The notes beneath the pieces are model-generated. The model did not search any database. It was given only the letters and a program-made list of their open reading frames with translations, and was not told the origin of the DNA. A stretch of 64,000 bases of DNA from the NCBI GenBank assembly GCA_030528455.1, contig JAUMYW010000001.1, positions 1 to 64,000 of the forward strand. Reading direction: 5' to 3'. Made by a program: the position numbers and the translations under genes. This DNA is from Neisseria sp. GTDB lineage: Bacteria; Pseudomonadota; Gammaproteobacteria; Burkholderiales; Neisseriaceae. Numbering within the stretch: the first letter of the stretch is position 1; every line of letters starts with the position of its first letter. Positions 8,913-17,916 of the stretch are shown piece after piece.

Positions 8913-10979
8913 ATGATGACAAACCGACAAACGGAGAAACCGCTCGACACGCTCGTCCTGCATTGGATTTGGGAAATGCTGTACACGCTGGACGGCGCGA
9001 AAGAGTTTCTCGGCGAACACGGTTTCGACAAGCAGTCCGTTGCGACTGCCATCGGTGCGGACAAATGGTTTGAAGGCGAAGACGACTATCAGCCTGCCGC
9101 CGCGCGGCGCAAATTGCGCGAGCATTACGAAAAATGGCAGGAAACTCATGATTTCCATCAGCTTTGGCCGTCTGCACTGCCCGAAGTGTTCCGCAACAAT
9201 CTTACCGGATGGGAAAGCATTTTCGGTTTGAACGATGTGGAAATCAAAATCTGGGGCTTTATGCTGCTGCTGAGGGCGCGGGCAGACTTGACGGGCGTTT
9301 CGAATATGTTGGGCGAGCTGGACGACGAAGCCGCCTGCCGCACGCTGGCGGTGCTGTTGAAAGAGGACGAACAGGCGGTAACAGATGCCCTGTCTTTGAA
9401 AGGCCGTCTGAAAACCATCGGCCTTTTGTCGCTCGACAGAAACGACACTTATTCTTTACGCAGCAAAATCGACCTGATTTCCAACGGCATCGCACCGCGT
9501 ATGCTGACGCAGCCGACCCATCCGACCGAAGTGTTGGCGGAATTTGTTTCCAATGCGCCGCAAACGCGGTTGGGTTTGGACGATTTCCGTCATTTGGGCG
9601 ACTTGGCTCAAGCGGCGGTTGTTTATCTTGCCCAAGTGTTTGCTTTGCGGTCGGCTGGTTGCAATATTCTTTTATACGGCGCGGCGGGAACGGGCAAAAC
9701 CGAGTTTGTCCGCGTGCTGGCGCAGGCTGTCGGCGTGGAGCTGTACGAAACGGCCTGGTCGGACGAGGAAAACCGCCCGACAGACCGCCGCCGCCGTATG
9801 AATGCGCTGCGGATGGCGCAGAATCTGTTTGACGGACAAAACACGCTGCTGATGTTTGACGAGGCGGAAGATTTGTTCGACCCGCGCCAAGAGGATTTTT
9901 CGCTGAACAAAGCCTGGCTGAACCGTATGCTGGAAACCAATTTCGTGCCGACCGTGTGGGTGTGCAACGAAGTCGGCCTGCTCGACGCTTCCGCCGTGCG
10001 CCGTTTCGACATGGTGATTGAGATGAAATCGCCGCCGGCTTCGGTGCGTGCCGAAATGATACGCCGCACGGCAAACGGCACGCTGCCGGAAAGCCGCATT
10101 CGGATTTTGGCGCAACAAGAGATATTGGTGCCGGCTCTGCTGGATAAGGCGCACAAGGTGCTGAATCATCTCGGCGGAAGTTTCGATACGGCGCAGCAGG
10201 GTGCTTTGTACGAAACCCTGCTGGGCAATACATTGAAAGCGCAAGGCTATGCAGGCCGCTTTAACCGTCGTGCGCCGCTGCCCGAACATTACAATCCGAA
10301 GTGGATTAACTGCACGCAGGATTTGGCCGCACTTGCAGACGGCTTGGTGAAAAACGGTCGCGGCACGCTGTGTCTGTACGGCGCATCGGGTACGGGCAAA
10401 AGCGCGTTTGCCGCCTGGCTGGCGCAGCAGGCCGACCGTCCCTTGCTGTACAAACGCGCTTCTGATCTGCTGTCGAAATATGTCGGCGAAAGCGAGCAGC
10501 AGATTGCGGCAGCGTTTGACGAAGCCCGAGAAAGCGGCGCGGTGCTGGTGTTTGACGAAGTCGATACTTTCCTGCAAGACCGGCGCGGCGCACACCGAAG
10601 CTGGGAAATCAGCCAGGTCAATGAAATGCTGATGCAGATGGAAAATTTCGACGGCATTTTCGTGGCCAGCACCAATCTGATGAAGCATTTGGATCAGGCG
10701 GTTTTGCGCCGTTTCGATTTCAAAATCGAGTTCGGCTATCTGAAACCGGAACAGGTACGCGAAGTGTTTGATGCTTATTGCACATCGCTCGGTCTGATGC
10801 CGTCTGCAGCGGCGTATGCGGAACTTGCCCGTCTGCCGCAGCTGGCTTTGGGCGACTTCGCTTTGGCCGTCCGGCAGGCGAAAATCGTACCGTTTGCCGA
10901 TGCCGCCGCTTTTGCCGACTGCATCAAACGCGAGTGCCTGCTGAAAGAAGGCGTCAAAAGCATGGCCGGTTTTGTGTGA
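8913..10979 (+). CDS. Tandem AAA+ ATPase
   Basis: The 688-residue protein carries two AAA+ modules. The first has Walker A GAAGTGKTE (near residue 256), Walker B LLMFDEAED (near 312) and AVRRFD. The second has GASGTGKSA (near 489), LVFDEVDTF (near 542) and AVLRRFD. Both Walker B glutamates and sensor arginines are present, so both modules may hydrolyse ATP. The N-terminal 240 residues are helical with no recognised domain. The architecture is Cdc48/SpoVK-like. The ATG at 8913 follows AGGAAAG; the longer frame from 8802 begins in the metW terminator. An SDR gene starts 17 nt downstream. Substrate unknown. Confidence 0.8.
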   Translation: MMTNRQTEKPLDTLVLHWIWEMLYTLDGAKEFLGEHGFDKQSVATAIGADKWFEGEDDYQPAAARRKLREHYEKWQETHDFHQLWPSALPEVFRNNLTGWESIFGLNDVEIKIWGFMLLLRARADLTGVSNMLGELDDEAACRTLAVLLKEDEQAVTDALSLKGRLKTIGLLSLDRNDTYSLRSKIDLISNGIAPRMLTQPTHPTEVLAEFVSNAPQTRLGLDDFRHLGDLAQAAVVYLAQVFALRSAGCNILLYGAAGTGKTEFVRVLAQAVGVELYETAWSDEENRPTDRRRRMNALRMAQNLFDGQNTLLMFDEAEDLFDPRQEDFSLNKAWLNRMLETNFVPTVWVCNEVGLLDASAVRRFDMVIEMKSPPASVRAEMIRRTANGTLPESRIRILAQQEILVPALLDKAHKVLNHLGGSFDTAQQGALYETLLGNTLKAQGYAGRFNRRAPLPEHYNPKWINCTQDLAALADGLVKNGRGTLCLYGASGTGKSAFAAWLAQQADRPLLYKRASDLLSKYVGESEQQIAAAFDEARESGAVLVFDEVDTFLQDRRGAHRSWEISQVNEMLMQMENFDGIFVASTNLMKHLDQAVLRRFDFKIEFGYLKPEQVREVFDAYCTSLGLMPSAAAYAELARLPQLALGDFALAVRQAKIVPFADAAAFADCIKRECLLKEGVKSMAGFV

Positions 10980-10996
10980 GCGGCAAGGATTCCGAT

Positions 10997-11725
10997 ATGC
11001 AGACAGTGATTGTTACCGGCCACAGCAGCGGCTTGGGCAAGGCCTTGGCGGAACACTATATCGCCGAAGGCTGCGCCGTTACCGGCATTTCCCGCCGCCT
11101 GTGGCCGTCTGAAAACGGCTTGTTCGGACAAACCGCGTTGGATTTGGCCGACAGCTCCGCACTGGCAGCCTATTTGGACGGCACTGATTTTCAGACGGTC
11201 TGCCGCGAAGCCTCCCGCATTCTTTTGTTTAACAACGCGGCTTCGCTCGCACCGAACCGTTTGAGCGGACGGCAAGGCTGGCGCGAAACGGCGCAGGCGG
11301 TTGCGCTGAACATCACCGCTCCGCTGATGCTGGCCGATGCCGTTGCAGCATTTGCAGACGGCATCAGGCAGATTGACATCGTGCATATTTCCAGCGGCGC
11401 GGGGCGTAAAAACTATCCGGCTTGGAGCGTGTACGGCGCGTGCAAAGCCGCTTTGGACCGGCACGCGCTGGTAATGGCGGCGGAAAACCTGCCGAAGCTG
11501 CGGATTGTCTCGCTCGCCCCGGGCGTGGTCGATACCGCGATGCAGGCGCAGATTCGGGCTGCTGATGCCGCCGAATTTCCGCTGTTGCCGCAATTTCGGG
11601 AACTGTATGAAAACGGCGCATTGAGCAGCACGGTGCAAGCGGCAAAACGGATTGCCGAATTTGCCGCTTCGCCCGATTTCGGCCGCACCGTTCTTGCAGA
11701 CATACGCGATTATTTGTATCAATAA
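10997..11725 (+). CDS. Short-chain dehydrogenase/reductase
   Basis: This classical SDR of 242 residues has the nucleotide-binding TGHSSGLG near residue 7, NNAA near 78 and the catalytic YGACK near 145. It probably reduces a carbonyl compound with NAD(P)H. Sepiapterin-reductase-like members look similar, but the substrate cannot be read from the sequence. The start at 10997 lies 17 nt after the AAA+ gene stop. The long frame upstream belongs to the AAA+ gene. Confidence 0.8.
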   Translation: MQTVIVTGHSSGLGKALAEHYIAEGCAVTGISRRLWPSENGLFGQTALDLADSSALAAYLDGTDFQTVCREASRILLFNNAASLAPNRLSGRQGWRETAQAVALNITAPLMLADAVAAFADGIRQIDIVHISSGAGRKNYPAWSVYGACKAALDRHALVMAAENLPKLRIVSLAPGVVDTAMQAQIRAADAAEFPLLPQFRELYENGALSSTVQAAKRIAEFAASPDFGRTVLADIRDYLYQ

Positions 11726-11740
11726 ATATTTGTAAACAAA

Positions 11741-12361
11741 ATGAAACAAGATTTTCAGACGGCCTTGAAAGCCTTGGGCAAACAGGCCAGACAAGAGGCG
11801 GAACGCCGAAAGCAGATTGAAAGCGAAGAGCGGAAAGCCGCCGCCGAACAACTTGATTTTGCCAAAGAAATGAGCGGTGTAACCCCGCTCAAATCATCGC
11901 AGCGTTACGAGCAGCCGCGCGATTTGTCGCCCATCAAACCGCGTGCGAATCAGGACGAACGCTTGGAAGAAGCCGATTATTTCTACATCGGAGACGGCCA
12001 ATGGCTGGATATCCCGCCCAATTTCAGCAAAAACGGGCAGGGTCAGAACGATATACGCCGTCTGCAAAGCGGTTATTACGATGTCGTTGCCGATGTCGAT
12101 CTGCACGGCTACACGCAGGAAGAAGCGCAAAAAGTATTGAACGAATTTATTGATTTTGTTCAGAAACGCGGCGTGTGCGGCGAAATCGTCCACGGCAGCG
12201 GCTTGGGTTCGAGCGGCTACCGGCCCGTTTTGAAAAACCTTGTGCGCCGCTGGCTGATGGCGCATCCCGATGTTTTGGCCTATGCCGAACCGCACAAAAA
12301 CAACGACGGCGCGGTGCGTATTTTGCTCAAACGCCGTTTCCGTCGAGAAGAAAAAGATTAA
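11741..12361 (+). CDS. Smr-domain protein
   Basis: The 206-residue protein has a charged coiled-coil-like N-terminus (about residues 8-50) and a C-terminal Smr domain with the DLHGYT motif (near 123), HGSGLGSSG (near 151) and a terminal LLKRR strand. Smr domains, first seen at the C-terminus of MutS2, are often DNA- or RNA-nicking endonucleases. Here the domain stands alone, as in SmrA/SmrB-type proteins, for which ribosome-collision mRNA cleavage is known in E. coli. The gene begins 15 nt after the SDR stop. Confidence 0.85.
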   Translation: MKQDFQTALKALGKQARQEAERRKQIESEERKAAAEQLDFAKEMSGVTPLKSSQRYEQPRDLSPIKPRANQDERLEEADYFYIGDGQWLDIPPNFSKNGQGQNDIRRLQSGYYDVVADVDLHGYTQEEAQKVLNEFIDFVQKRGVCGEIVHGSGLGSSGYRPVLKNLVRRWLMAHPDVLAYAEPHKNNDGAVRILLKRRFRREEKD

Positions 12362-12426
12362 TCCGTCTGTTTTTGTCCGCCAATGGAAGAATGCTGTTCG
12401 GGGGAAGACCTGCATACCCTGACTTG

Positions 12427-12462
12427 AAATCTTCACTTTGTTTCAAAAGCGAAGATTTTTTA
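12427..12462 (+). terminator. Terminator downstream of the Smr gene
   Basis: AAATCTTC (12427-12434) pairs with GAAGATTT (12451-12458), with an inner CTTT/AAAG pairing, and leads into a T-rich tail. It lies 66 nt after the stop. Confidence 0.75.
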
Positions 12463-12798
12463 TTTCGTTTGGATTCGGTTGAACATTGCGGAACAAAGTG
12501 GAATACAGAGATATGTCTTTCGGGTCATACGGGATAAAACATACGGCAGGATATGGCAGAAGTCTGTGGTTTTATCGGAAAAAAATTGCTTCCGATACGG
12601 TTTGCTGATAGGATTTCGAGGTTATTCTCGCATGGTTTGTACGACTTTTGCCGTCTGCAGCAGGAAGCCTGTTTAAATTGATGAATTTTAATATTTTTTA
12701 ATTACATTGGTTTCTTTTGTTGTTAAACGAACAGTGCGGGTTTCTTTATCGAAAAAGCGGCTATCCGGCCGTTCCATCAAACTGAAAAGGATAATGCT
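12463..12798. other. Gene-poor, AT-rich leader region of aceE
   Basis: There is no convincing gene. A short frame at 12479-12676 has no family signature or start signal. One DUS lies near 12649. From 12670 the sequence is very AT-rich up to the aceE ribosome-binding site (AAAAGGATAATGCT before the ATG at 12799). The promoter should be here, but I cannot pick a single -35/-10 pair with confidence. Confidence 0.5.
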
Positions 12799-15486
12799 AT
12801 GTCCCAAACATACAATTCCGTCCATGACGCCGATCCGATTGAAACTCAGGAATGGCTTGACGCATTAAGTTCGGTGTTGGAAACCGAAGGTGAAGAGCGT
12901 GCTCATTTTCTGCTGGAAAACCTGGTCAAGTACAGTCGCCGTCGCGGTGTGCATCTGCCTTTTGATGCCACGACTGCTTATCTGAATACTATTCCCGTAG
13001 GCAAAGAGCAGAAATCTCCGGGCAATCACGAACTCGAACACAGAATCCGTTCCATTATCCGCTGGAATGCAGCCGCCATGGTATTGCGTGCAGGTAAAAA
13101 AGACTTGGAATTGGGCGGACATATTGCTTCCTTCCAATCAGCCGCCACACTGTACGATGTTGGCTTCAACCATTTCTGGCACGCCAAAAACGGCGATCAA
13201 GAAGGTGATTTGGTATTTATTCAAGGCCATTCCGCACCGGGTATTTATGCCCGGGCTTTTGTGGAAGGACGCTTGAATGAAGAACAGCTGGACAACTTCC
13301 GTCAGGAAGCGGACGGAAACGGTCTGTCTTCTTATCCGCACCCTCATCTGATGCCTGATTTCTGGCAGTTTCCCACCGTATCCATGGGCTTGGGTCCTCT
13401 GATGGCGATTTATCAGGCGCGTTTTCTGAAATACTTGGATTCGCGCGGTTTGAGCAAAACCAAAGGCCGCAAAGTATGGGTGTTCTGCGGCGACGGCGAG
13501 ATGGACGAACCGGAGAGCCAAGGTGCGATTTCGCTTGCCGCCCGCGAAGGCTTGGACAACCTGATTTTCGTCATCAACTGCAATCTGCAACGCTTGGACG
13601 GTCCCGTGCGCGGTAACGGCAAAATCATTCAGGAATTGGAGGGCAATTTCCGCGGTGCTGGTTGGAACGTGCTGAAAGTGATTTGGGGCAGCCGCTGGGA
13701 TGCATTGCTTGCCCGAGATACCGAAAATCTGCTCAAACAGCGCATGGACGAATGTTTGGACGGGGACTACCAAACTTACAAATCCAAAGACGGCGCATAC
13801 GTGCGCGAACATTTTTTCAACACGCCCGAGTTGAAAGCAATGGTGGCGAATATGTCCGATGAAGAAGTGTGGGCATTGAACCGTGGTGGCCACGATCCGC
13901 ACAAGGTTTACGCTGCTTACCACGAAGCCGTCAATAACGCGGGCGGCCGTCCTACCGTGATTTTGGCAAAAACCATCAAAGGCTACGGCATGGGCGCGTC
14001 GGGCGAAGGTCAGAACGTGGCGCACCAAGCCAAAAAAATGGACGTGGAATCGCTGAAAAAATTCCGTACCCGTTTCGGTATTCCCGTGTCGGATGAGCAA
14101 ATCGAAAGCGGCGACTTGCCTTACTACCGCTTCCCCGAAGACAGCGAGGAAATGCGTTATCTGCGCGAACGCCGCAACGCTTTGGGCGGCTATCTGCCTC
14201 AGCGCAATCCAAATACCGAGGCTCTACCGATTCCCGCTTTGGAAACTTTTGATGCGCAACTGCAGTCAAGCGGCGAGCGCGAATTTTCCACCACGATGGC
14301 ATTTGTACGGATTTTGTCGACATTGCTCAAAGACAAACAAATCGGCAAACGCATCGTGCCGATTGTTCCCGATGAAAGCCGCACCTTCGGCATGGAGGGT
14401 ATGTTCCGTCAATACGGTATCTGGAACCCGAAAGGCCAGCAATATACGCCGCAGGACAAAGACCAACTGATGTTCTACAAAGAATCGGTGGACGGTCAGA
14501 TTTTGCAGGAAGGTATTAACGAACCCGGAGCGATGGCGGACTGGATCGCGGCAGGTACTTCTTATGCCAACAACCGTTATGCCATGATTCCGTTCTATAT
14601 TTACTATTCCATGTTCGGCTTCCAGCGCGTCGGTGATTTGGCTTGGGCGGCGGGCGACATGCATGCGCGCGGCTTTTTGGTCGGCGGCACGGCGGGGCGC
14701 ACCACGCTCAACGGCGAGGGTTTGCAGCACGAAGACGGCCACAGCCACATTCAGGCAGATTTGATTCCCAACTGTGTGTCTTACGACCCGACCTTCCAAT
14801 ACGAATTGGCTGTGATTGTCCAAGATGGTTTGCGCCGTATGTATGTCGATCAGGAAGACGTGTTCTACTATCTGACTGTGATGAACGAAAACTACGCTCA
14901 TCCGGCCATGCCTCAGCGCGAAGGGATCGAATCCGAAATTCTGAAAGGTATGTACTTATTCCGTCAGGGTGGCGAGAGCGATAAAAAAGTACAGCTGATG
15001 GGTTCGGGTGTCATTCTGAACGAAGTCATCAAAGCAGCCGATTTGCTGAAAGCCGATTTCGGTGTAGAAGCGGATATTTGGTCTTGTCCGTCTTTCAATT
15101 TGCTGTACCGCGATGCCATCGAAGTGGAACGTTATAACCGTCTGCACCCGATGGCCGAACAGAAAACCTCATTTGTTGCCCGTCAGTTGAAGGGGCATAA
15201 CGGTCCGGTCATTGCATCTACCGACTACATCCGCAGTTTTGCCGAGCGTATCCGTCATGCCGTTCCGAAAGAAAACGGCGGCTACGTTGTTTTGGGTACC
15301 GACGGTTTCGGCCGCAGCGACAGCCGTGCGAACCTGCGTGATTTCTTCGAAGTGAACCGTTATCACGTTGCCGTAGCGGCTTTGAACGCTTTGGCGGAAC
15401 AAGGCAAAGTAGAAAAAGTTGTGGTGCAGCAGGCCATTGAAAAATACGGCATTGCCACCGAAACCGCTCCGAGCTGGAAACGCTAA
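12799..15486 (+). CDS. aceE: Pyruvate dehydrogenase E1 (homodimeric)
   Basis: E1 decarboxylates pyruvate with thiamine diphosphate and transfers the acetyl group to the lipoyl arms of E2. The 895-residue length fits the homodimeric AceE class. The TPP-binding motif begins GDGEMDEPES and ends with the NCN of FVINCN; the characteristic histidine-containing AGRTTLNGEGLQHEDGHS loop is present at about residues 635-652. An AAAGGA site precedes the ATG. It opens the pdh operon; aceF follows after a 66-nt gap holding an inverted DUS pair. Confidence 0.97.
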   Translation: MSQTYNSVHDADPIETQEWLDALSSVLETEGEERAHFLLENLVKYSRRRGVHLPFDATTAYLNTIPVGKEQKSPGNHELEHRIRSIIRWNAAAMVLRAGKKDLELGGHIASFQSAATLYDVGFNHFWHAKNGDQEGDLVFIQGHSAPGIYARAFVEGRLNEEQLDNFRQEADGNGLSSYPHPHLMPDFWQFPTVSMGLGPLMAIYQARFLKYLDSRGLSKTKGRKVWVFCGDGEMDEPESQGAISLAAREGLDNLIFVINCNLQRLDGPVRGNGKIIQELEGNFRGAGWNVLKVIWGSRWDALLARDTENLLKQRMDECLDGDYQTYKSKDGAYVREHFFNTPELKAMVANMSDEEVWALNRGGHDPHKVYAAYHEAVNNAGGRPTVILAKTIKGYGMGASGEGQNVAHQAKKMDVESLKKFRTRFGIPVSDEQIESGDLPYYRFPEDSEEMRYLRERRNALGGYLPQRNPNTEALPIPALETFDAQLQSSGEREFSTTMAFVRILSTLLKDKQIGKRIVPIVPDESRTFGMEGMFRQYGIWNPKGQQYTPQDKDQLMFYKESVDGQILQEGINEPGAMADWIAAGTSYANNRYAMIPFYIYYSMFGFQRVGDLAWAAGDMHARGFLVGGTAGRTTLNGEGLQHEDGHSHIQADLIPNCVSYDPTFQYELAVIVQDGLRRMYVDQEDVFYYLTVMNENYAHPAMPQREGIESEILKGMYLFRQGGESDKKVQLMGSGVILNEVIKAADLLKADFGVEADIWSCPSFNLLYRDAIEVERYNRLHPMAEQKTSFVARQLKGHNGPVIASTDYIRSFAERIRHAVPKENGGYVVLGTDGFGRSDSRANLRDFFEVNRYHVAVAALNALAEQGKVEKVVVQQAIEKYGIATETAPSWKR

Positions 15487-15492
15487 CTGTCG

Positions 15493-15525
15493 TGCAGACG
15501 GCAACGGATAGCGGTGCCGTCTGCA
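15493..15525. repeat. Inverted DUS pair between aceE and aceF
   Basis: TGCAGACGGCA (15493-15503) and TGCCGTCTGCA (15515-15525) form an 11-bp stem with an 11-nt loop but no T-run. Within an operon it may partly attenuate readthrough or protect mRNA ends; no direct evidence for either. Confidence 0.75.
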
Positions 15526-15552
15526 GATGCCATTATTGAGAAGGAACTCGCA

Positions 15553-17169
15553 ATGAGTATGATAGAAATCAAAGTGCCCGACATCGGCGGCCACGACAAT
15601 GTGGACGTGATTGCGGTTGAAGTGAAAGCCGGCGACGTAATTGCCGAAAACGATACCCTGATTACCCTGGAAACCGATAAGGCGACCATGGACGTGCCTG
15701 CCGATGCGGCGGGCGTAGTGAAAGAAGTAAAAGTTGCTGTGGGCGACAAAGTGTCCGAAGGCAGTGTGATTGTGCTGGTAGAAGCTGCATCTGCCGCAGC
15801 AGGAGTGCAGGCCGAACCGGCTGCCGCCGCCGAGCCGTCTGCACCTGCCGCTGCGGGCAGCAGCGTTACAGTCGAAGTACCCGATATCGGCGGACATGAT
15901 AATGTTGACGTGATTGCGGTTGAAGTAAAAGTGGGCGATACCGTTGCTGAAAACGATACCCTGATTACTTTGGAAACCGACAAGGCAACGATGGATGTGC
16001 CCAGCACGGCAGTCGGCGTGGTAACAGCCGTTTTGGTGAAAACAGGCGACAAAGTGTCGCAAGGTACGGTAATTGTGGAGTTGGCCGGCAGTGCCGCCGC
16101 CTCCGCACCGGCACCTGCTGCACCGGCGGAAACGCCGAAAGTCGAACCGGTTTCCGCTCCCGTGCCACAGGCCCGTGCCGAGCAGCCGTCTGCAGCTGCA
16201 CCGAAAGCCGCTTTCGGTGCTACGCCGATTAACGAAGCAGCGTTTGTCAAAGCACACGCCGGGCCATCCGCACGCAAGCTGGCGCGCGAATTGGGCGTAG
16301 ATTTGGGTTTGGTAACGGGCAGCGGTTTGAAAGGCCGTATCGTCGGCGAAGACATCAAAGCCTTCGTGAAAGCCGCGATGCAGGGCGGTGCCGGCAAAGC
16401 TTCGCCGGTTGCGGCAACCGCTTCTTTGGGCAGCGGTTTGGACCTGCTGCCATGGCCAAAAGTCGATTTCAGCAAGTTTGGCGAAATCGAAGTGAAAGAA
16501 TTGAGCCGTATCAAGAAAATTTCCGGTCAGAACCTGTCGCGCAACTGGGTCGTTATTCCGCACGTTACCGTAAACGAAGAGGCGGATATGACCGAATTGG
16601 AAGCGTTCCGCCAAACGCTGAACAAAGAATGGGAACGCGAAGGCGTGAAACTGTCGCCGCTGGCCTTTATTATCAAGGCATCGGTCAGCGCATTGAAAGC
16701 CTTTCCCGAATTCAATTCGTCTCTGGACGGCGACAACCTGATTTTGAAAAAATACTACAATATCGGTTTTGCCGCCGACACGCCGAACGGCTTGGTTGTT
16801 CCTGTGATTAAAGACGTGGATAAAAAAGGCCTGAAAGAAATCTCGCAAGAACTGACCGAGTTGAGCAAAAAAGCCCGCGAAGGCAAGCTCAAACCGCAGG
16901 AAATGCAGGGCGCATGCTTCACCATTTCCAGCTTGGGCGGTATTGGCGGTACCAGCTTCACACCGATTGTGAACGCGCCGGAAGTAGCTATTTTAGGCGT
17001 GTGCAAATCGCAGATGAAGCCGGTTTGGAACGGCAAAGAATTCGAACCGCGCCTGATGTGTCCGCTGAGCCTGTCTTTCGACCACCGCGTAATTGACGGC
17101 GCGGCCGGTATGCGTTTCGCGGTTTATCTGGCCGCCTTGCTGAAAGATTTCCGCCGCGTGATTTTGTGA
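15553..17169 (+). CDS. aceF: Pyruvate dehydrogenase E2 (dihydrolipoamide acetyltransferase)
   Basis: E2 forms the core of the complex and moves the acetyl group to CoA. The 538-residue protein has two N-terminal lipoyl domains, each with ETDKATMDVP (first lipoyl lysine K43), separated by Ala/Pro-rich linkers. A peripheral-subunit-binding domain follows (GPSARKLARELGVDL), then the catalytic domain ending in the active-site DHRVIDG. I chose the ATG at 15553 after AAGGAAC; an upstream in-frame ATG at 15514 lies inside the DUS hairpin. The two lipoyl domains are nearly identical at DNA level, a possible site of length variation. Confidence 0.95.
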   Translation: MSMIEIKVPDIGGHDNVDVIAVEVKAGDVIAENDTLITLETDKATMDVPADAAGVVKEVKVAVGDKVSEGSVIVLVEAASAAAGVQAEPAAAAEPSAPAAAGSSVTVEVPDIGGHDNVDVIAVEVKVGDTVAENDTLITLETDKATMDVPSTAVGVVTAVLVKTGDKVSQGTVIVELAGSAAASAPAPAAPAETPKVEPVSAPVPQARAEQPSAAAPKAAFGATPINEAAFVKAHAGPSARKLARELGVDLGLVTGSGLKGRIVGEDIKAFVKAAMQGGAGKASPVAATASLGSGLDLLPWPKVDFSKFGEIEVKELSRIKKISGQNLSRNWVVIPHVTVNEEADMTELEAFRQTLNKEWEREGVKLSPLAFIIKASVSALKAFPEFNSSLDGDNLILKKYYNIGFAADTPNGLVVPVIKDVDKKGLKEISQELTELSKKAREGKLKPQEMQGACFTISSLGGIGGTSFTPIVNAPEVAILGVCKSQMKPVWNGKEFEPRLMCPLSLSFDHRVIDGAAGMRFAVYLAALLKDFRRVIL

Positions 17170-17177
17170 ATCCTGTT

Positions 17178-17215
17178 TGCAGACGGCACCGTCATAATGA
17201 AGGCTGCCGTCTGAA
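17178..17215. repeat. Mixed-dialect inverted DUS pair after aceF
   Basis: TGCAGACGGC (17178-17187, GCA type) faces GCCGTCTGAA (17206-17215, GAA type), followed by TTT. The stem uses only the shared 8-bp core. It marks the junction between aceF and the inserted dioxygenase gene. Confidence 0.75.
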
Positions 17216-17262
17216 TTTCCTTAATCCGATACTTGAATAATCTGGCAAATAGAGGAAATCCG

Positions 17263-17916
17263 ATGAACAATGTTTCTTTTGAATACAGCTTGGGTCGTTT
17301 GCAGGCTGCCGGATCAGCCGAACAGCCGGCAGCATCGTTTCATACACTCCGTCCCAGCGAATACAAAGACGGTTCGTTCCGTTTGCGCCGCTATTCTACG
17401 TTTGATTATCGCCGCAGCTCGGGCGAAGCGGTTTTGCAGGCCAACAGCCAATTTGTCCAGGGCGATGATTTGAATGCTTTTCAGGGTAATGTGGTGCGTA
17501 CTTACGACGATTTGACCGATGACACCATCGCATCCGAAGGCTTTGCCGAAATGATGCGTTGTTTTGCAGAAGAAGCCGATTTGCCCGAGCAGACCAAAAT
17601 CGAAGTGCATCAGATGCGGATTGTTGCCAAAAGTGCCGATCAGGCTGCCGAATCTACGCCCGAAGGTATCCATCAGGACGGTTTCGACCGTATCGGGGTG
17701 TTTACGGTTGCGAGACATAATGCCGAAGGCGGCGATTTGTATCTGTGGCGGAACAAAAACGATGCCGAGCCTCTGGCATCATGTACGCCGCAAGCCGGAG
17801 ATTTCTGCGTATTGAACGATAAATTGCTGTGGCACAGCGCGTCTCCGGTACGCAGTGCCGATGCGGCTGAACAGGGTTATTGGGATTTGTTTGTTTTGAC
17901 GGCGAACCGCACATGA
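17263..17916 (+). CDS. 2OG-Fe(II) dioxygenase family protein inserted in the pdh operon
   Basis: The 217-residue protein resembles the family that includes amino-acid hydroxylases such as L-isoleucine 4-hydroxylase. The metal-binding HxD is H137-Q-D139 (in HQDGFDRIG), and the distal histidine is H191 in LWHSASP, followed by an Arg that could bind 2-oxoglutarate. The start at 17263 follows AGAGGAAA; the TTG at 17233 is less likely. Its stop overlaps the next gene's start (ATGA), so the two form a coupled pair between aceF and lpdA. The substrate is unknown; free amino-acid hydroxylation is an inference from family. Confidence 0.75.
   Translation: MNNVSFEYSLGRLQAAGSAEQPAASFHTLRPSEYKDGSFRLRRYSTFDYRRSSGEAVLQANSQFVQGDDLNAFQGNVVRTYDDLTDDTIASEGFAEMMRCFAEEADLPEQTKIEVHQMRIVAKSADQAAESTPEGIHQDGFDRIGVFTVARHNAEGGDLYLWRNKNDAEPLASCTPQAGDFCVLNDKLLWHSASPVRSADAAEQGYWDLFVLTANRT

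Noticed and set aside
12479..12676. 65-codon frame before aceE
   Set aside because: No start signal, no family pattern, Cys/Arg-rich random-like translation.
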